Part shown: one piece after another, positions 33,837 to 36,393 of the stretch | How positions within the stretch are numbered: position 1 is the first letter of the stretch | Layout of the letters: each line of letters opens with the position of its first letter | From: an uncultured Clostridia bacterium | Lineage (GTDB): Bacteria > Bacillota > Clostridia > TANB77 > CAG-508 | Assembly (NCBI GenBank): GCA_947632475.1 | Contig: CANRPI010000009.1 | Span: 1-36,393 of the forward strand | DNA: 36,393 nt | Direction of reading: 5' to 3' | Notes under the pieces: model-generated | What the model was told of the DNA's origin: nothing | Database searches by the model: none | The model's input: only the letters and a program-made list of their open reading frames with translations | Program-made: the position numbers and the translations under genes

Positions 33837-35000
33837 ATGAAAAGAAGATTATTAAAATTAATTTTTATAATTATTTTAATTATAATTTCTTCTAAATATA
33901 TATGTTTTGCAGAAAGTTCAAATGAGCAAGAAACAATACAAAAGCAACAAAGTGAATTTGGAATATCAGAATTTATTAAAAATTCGAAGCAATATACAGG
34001 AGAATTTTTTGAAGATATTGATTTAAATGAAATTTTAGATGATGCAATTAAAGGCAAAGTTGATAATTCTACATTATTAAAACGATTTTTAAATTTGCTA
34101 GGAGATGAATTTAGTCAAAATTTAAAAGCAATAGTAAGTATTTTAGTAATTGTAATAATACATAGCATTTTAAAATCAGTTAGTGAAAGTTTAGAAAATG
34201 AGGAAGTTTCAAAAATAATATATTATGTGCAATATATTTTAATAGTAACAATTATAATGGCAAGTTTTTCAGACATAGTAACATTAGTACGAGATACAAC
34301 CACAAATTTAATTGGATTTATGAATATGTTAGTACCACTTTTAATTACACTAATGTTATATACAGGAAGTATTGCTACAAGTGGGTTACTAGAGCCAATA
34401 ATACTTTTTATAATAAATTTTGTAGGAAATTTAATTCAAAATATAATTATACCATTAGTTTTAATATTTACTAGTTTAATAATAATTTCAAAAATATCTA
34501 ACAAGATACAAGTGGACAAGTTAGCAAAATTTTTAAAATCTGGAATAGTATGGTTTTTAGGAATTGTATTAACAATATTTGTAGCAGTTGTATCACTTGA
34601 AGGGACTCTTTCTAGTAGTGTAGATGGAATAACATCTAAAACAGCTAAAACTATTGTAAGTTCTGCTGTACCAGTAGTAGGAAAAATATTAGGAGATGCA
34701 GTAGATACAGTTTTAGGTTGTGGATTAATTCTAAAAAATGCGGTAGGTATTGTAGGTGTAATAATTGTAATAGGTATATGTGTTATGCCAATAATAAAAT
34801 TATCAATTTTGACAATTCTTTATAAGCTAGTATCGGCAGTAATTTCACCAATTTCAGAAGAAAATATAGTTTCACTTTTAGAGCAAATAGGAGATGTTTT
34901 TAAATTGTTTTTAGCTATATTATGTTCAATTTCATTTTTAATAATTATAGGAACGGCACTTGTAATTAAAATATCAAATAGTGGAATGATGTATAGATAA
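33837..35000 (+). CDS. spoIIIAE: SpoIIIAE
   Basis: Polytopic membrane protein of the SpoIIIA channel. 387 aa. An N-terminal signal peptide (LIFIIILIIISSKYICFA) is followed by an external segment to about residue 85, then at least six hydrophobic segments. FLNLLGDEFSQNLKAIVSIL, LTIFVAVVSLEGTLSSSVDG and SSAVPVVGKILGDAVDTVLG are hallmarks. GGGAAAG precedes the ATG. Confidence 0.96.
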   Translation: MKRRLLKLIFIIILIIISSKYICFAESSNEQETIQKQQSEFGISEFIKNSKQYTGEFFEDIDLNEILDDAIKGKVDNSTLLKRFLNLLGDEFSQNLKAIVSILVIVIIHSILKSVSESLENEEVSKIIYYVQYILIVTIIMASFSDIVTLVRDTTTNLIGFMNMLVPLLITLMLYTGSIATSGLLEPIILFIINFVGNLIQNIIIPLVLIFTSLIIISKISNKIQVDKLAKFLKSGIVWFLGIVLTIFVAVVSLEGTLSSSVDGITSKTAKTIVSSAVPVVGKILGDAVDTVLGCGLILKNAVGIVGVIIVIGICVMPIIKLSILTILYKLVSAVISPISEENIVSLLEQIGDVFKLFLAILCSISFLIIIGTALVIKISNSGMMYR

Positions 35001-35052
35001 AAATTGAGAAATTTATTAGTATAGTGCCTTCAAGAAAGGAATGGACTTTTTT

Positions 35053-35670
35053 ATGATAGAAGTACTAAGTTCATGGGCAAAGGGATTAGGCTTAAGTATA
35101 GTAGTAGTTTCAATATTAGAGATGATTTTACCCAATAATAAAACAAAAAAATATGTAAGAATGGTAATGGGAATATATATATTGTTTAATATAATTTCAC
35201 CATTAGTAAAAAATCAGGATACATTTAGTTTATCTGAAATAAATTTTGAAAACAATAATTATGAAACATCTGAAGTAAGTAATATTGAAGTTGACCAAAC
35301 ATCAATGAATGAGAGAATAGAGGAGTTATATGCAAAAGAGTTAAAAGAAGATATAACTAAAAAATTAGAGGAAAAAGGGTTCTTGGTTGATAAGTGTAAT
35401 GTAGAGGTTAAAATAACAAATGATAATGATGAAGATAGAATAAAGAAGATAAAACTTATAGTTGAGAAAAATGAAAAACAAGAAAGAACAGAAGATTCTG
35501 AAAATAGAATAGTTGCACAAGTAGAAGAAATAGAAAAAGTAGATATATCTCTACAAAATCAAATTTTAGAAAGAAATGAAAAAACAATATCAAAACAAGA
35601 TATTGAAGAAATAAAAAGTTTTTTAGTCTCAGAATATGAAGTAAATGAAAATTATATAGAAATAAATTAA
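35053..35670 (+). CDS. spoIIIAF: SpoIIIAF
   Basis: SpoIIIA channel protein with two N-terminal membrane helices and a ring-building domain. 205 aa from the ATG at 35053; the ATG at 35041 directly abuts AAAGGA. LSSWAKGLGLSIVVVSILEM then LPNNKTKKYVRMVMGIYILF is the family pattern. The C-terminal part has ELYAKELKEDITKKLEEKGF and ends YEVNENYIEIN. Confidence 0.93.
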   Translation: MIEVLSSWAKGLGLSIVVVSILEMILPNNKTKKYVRMVMGIYILFNIISPLVKNQDTFSLSEINFENNNYETSEVSNIEVDQTSMNERIEELYAKELKEDITKKLEEKGFLVDKCNVEVKITNDNDEDRIKKIKLIVEKNEKQERTEDSENRIVAQVEEIEKVDISLQNQILERNEKTISKQDIEEIKSFLVSEYEVNENYIEIN

Positions 35671-35682
35671 AGAGGTGAGAAT

Positions 35683-36294
35683 ATGTTTAAAGAAAAGTTA
35701 AATTTGCTAAAACAGAAAAATGAAGCAGAAGGAAATGATAAAAAGAAAATAGAAAATCTAGTATTTTTTGTTATTGTGCTAATTATAACAATTGTAGTAA
35801 TCAATATAATTTGGAATGGAAATAGTAATAAAAAAAGTATTACTGAACAAGATTCAAACAAGAAATTAGCAGTTAATAAAAGTGAAAACATAGAACAAAA
35901 TATAAATAGTACAGATTTAGAATTAAGGTTGGAATTTATTTTATCAAAAATACAGGGAGTAGGAGAAGTAAATGTATTTATAAATTATTCTGAGTCTAGT
36001 GAACTTGTAGCTATGTATAATGAAAGTACAACTGTTAGTTCCACAGAAGAAACAGATACTTCAGGAGGAACTCGAAAAACAGAAGAAACAGATACACAAA
36101 AAGATATAGTTTATACAGAAGAGGATGGAAATAAAACACCTATTACTAAAAAAAGTATAGAACCAAAAATAGAAGGAGCTATTATAACAGCAAAGGGGGC
36201 AAATGATGTAAATATAAAAACAAATATAATTCAAGCAGTAGAAGCAGTAACCGGACTTGCAACCCATAAAATTCAAGTTTTTGAGATGAATTAA
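35683..36294 (+). CDS. spoIIIAG: SpoIIIAG
   Basis: SpoIIIA channel protein that builds a large ring in the space between the two forespore membranes. 203 aa: a basic start, one membrane helix near residues 27-46, then the ring domain with LELRLEFILSKIQGVGEVNV and the C-terminal GAIITAKGANDVNIKTNIIQ and VTGLATHKIQVFEM. A Thr/Glu-rich loop (STEETDTSGGTRKTEETDT) interrupts the domain, as in other SpoIIIAG. AGAGGTGAG precedes the ATG. spoIIIAH would normally follow and is not in the window. Confidence 0.95.
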   Translation: MFKEKLNLLKQKNEAEGNDKKKIENLVFFVIVLIITIVVINIIWNGNSNKKSITEQDSNKKLAVNKSENIEQNINSTDLELRLEFILSKIQGVGEVNVFINYSESSELVAMYNESTTVSSTEETDTSGGTRKTEETDTQKDIVYTEEDGNKTPITKKSIEPKIEGAIITAKGANDVNIKTNIIQAVEAVTGLATHKIQVFEMN

Positions 36295-36326
36295 GTTTTG
36301 AAAATTAATACAAAATTAGAAAGACT

Positions 36327-36351
36327 AACTATTAATTGTCAATAGTTTTTC
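36327..36351 (+). terminator. possible terminator after spoIIIAG
   Basis: AACTATT and AATAGTT make a 7-bp stem with a 7-base loop, then TTTCT. It is weak. It may stop the operon before any spoIIIAH beyond the window edge. Confidence 0.45.
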
Positions 36352-36393
36352 TAAAAAAAAATTTTTAAAATTTGTTAGATAAAAATTTGCATG

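Overview
The window looks like chromosomal DNA from an anaerobic, endospore-forming Clostridia-type Firmicute. It is very AT-rich with strongly A-ending codons and Gram-positive Shine-Dalgarno sites. It carries spore genes (spoIIIAA to AG, gpr, spoVS, gerW, a YtxC-like gene, a dacF-like carboxypeptidase) and a SUF-type Fe-S operon of the SufCBDSU layout. The species cannot be fixed from sequence alone.

Layout. 1-345: promoter-linked 5' half of a tRNA-Leu(CAA) with no recognisable 3' half. 346-4381: DUF2207 membrane protein, then asnB convergent. 4510-7009: recX, scpA, a DUF2953-like gene, gerW. 7070-9127 (minus): dacF-like D,D-carboxypeptidase and a VanW-domain protein. 9305-10806: 58-aa membrane protein, rpmE, VTT/TVP38 membrane protein. 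10995-17810: DtxR-like regulator, sufC, sufB, sufD, sufS, sufU, mnmA, with a 26-aa membrane-peptide gene antisense between sufC and sufB. 18027-19673: pilin-like protein whose 3' end resembles a diversity-generating-retroelement variable region. 19928-22337: CadC-like repressor and CadA-like metal ATPase. 22470-31324: conserved unknown gene, rny, ytxC-like, gpr, spoVS, ymdB, yebC, and a large anchored protein. 31443-36294: spoIIIAA-AG operon, interrupted between AB and AC by a 210-bp palindromic element.

Main observation. I found seven CGG triplets in the reading frame of real genes, and none appears to be read as arginine. In all seven, skipping the C and resuming at the next base (CGGN read as GGN, glycine) restores the family protein: three in the Gly-rich tail of the DUF2207 protein, and one each in asnB (restoring the Met-Cys-Gly start), gerW, yebC and spoIIIAB (restoring the C-terminal membrane helix). 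Out-of-frame CGG trinucleotides in the same genes do nothing, and CGT, CGC and CGA are used as ordinary arginine codons. The simplest biological reading is that CGG has lost its arginine tRNA and acts as an efficient +1 frameshift (or four-base glycine) codon. A recurrent C-before-GG sequence error is the main alternative and cannot be excluded from one sequence.

Coordinates of the five affected genes are given as one CDS spanning the shift. Starts were moved from the longest open frame where a Shine-Dalgarno site clearly favours an internal start.
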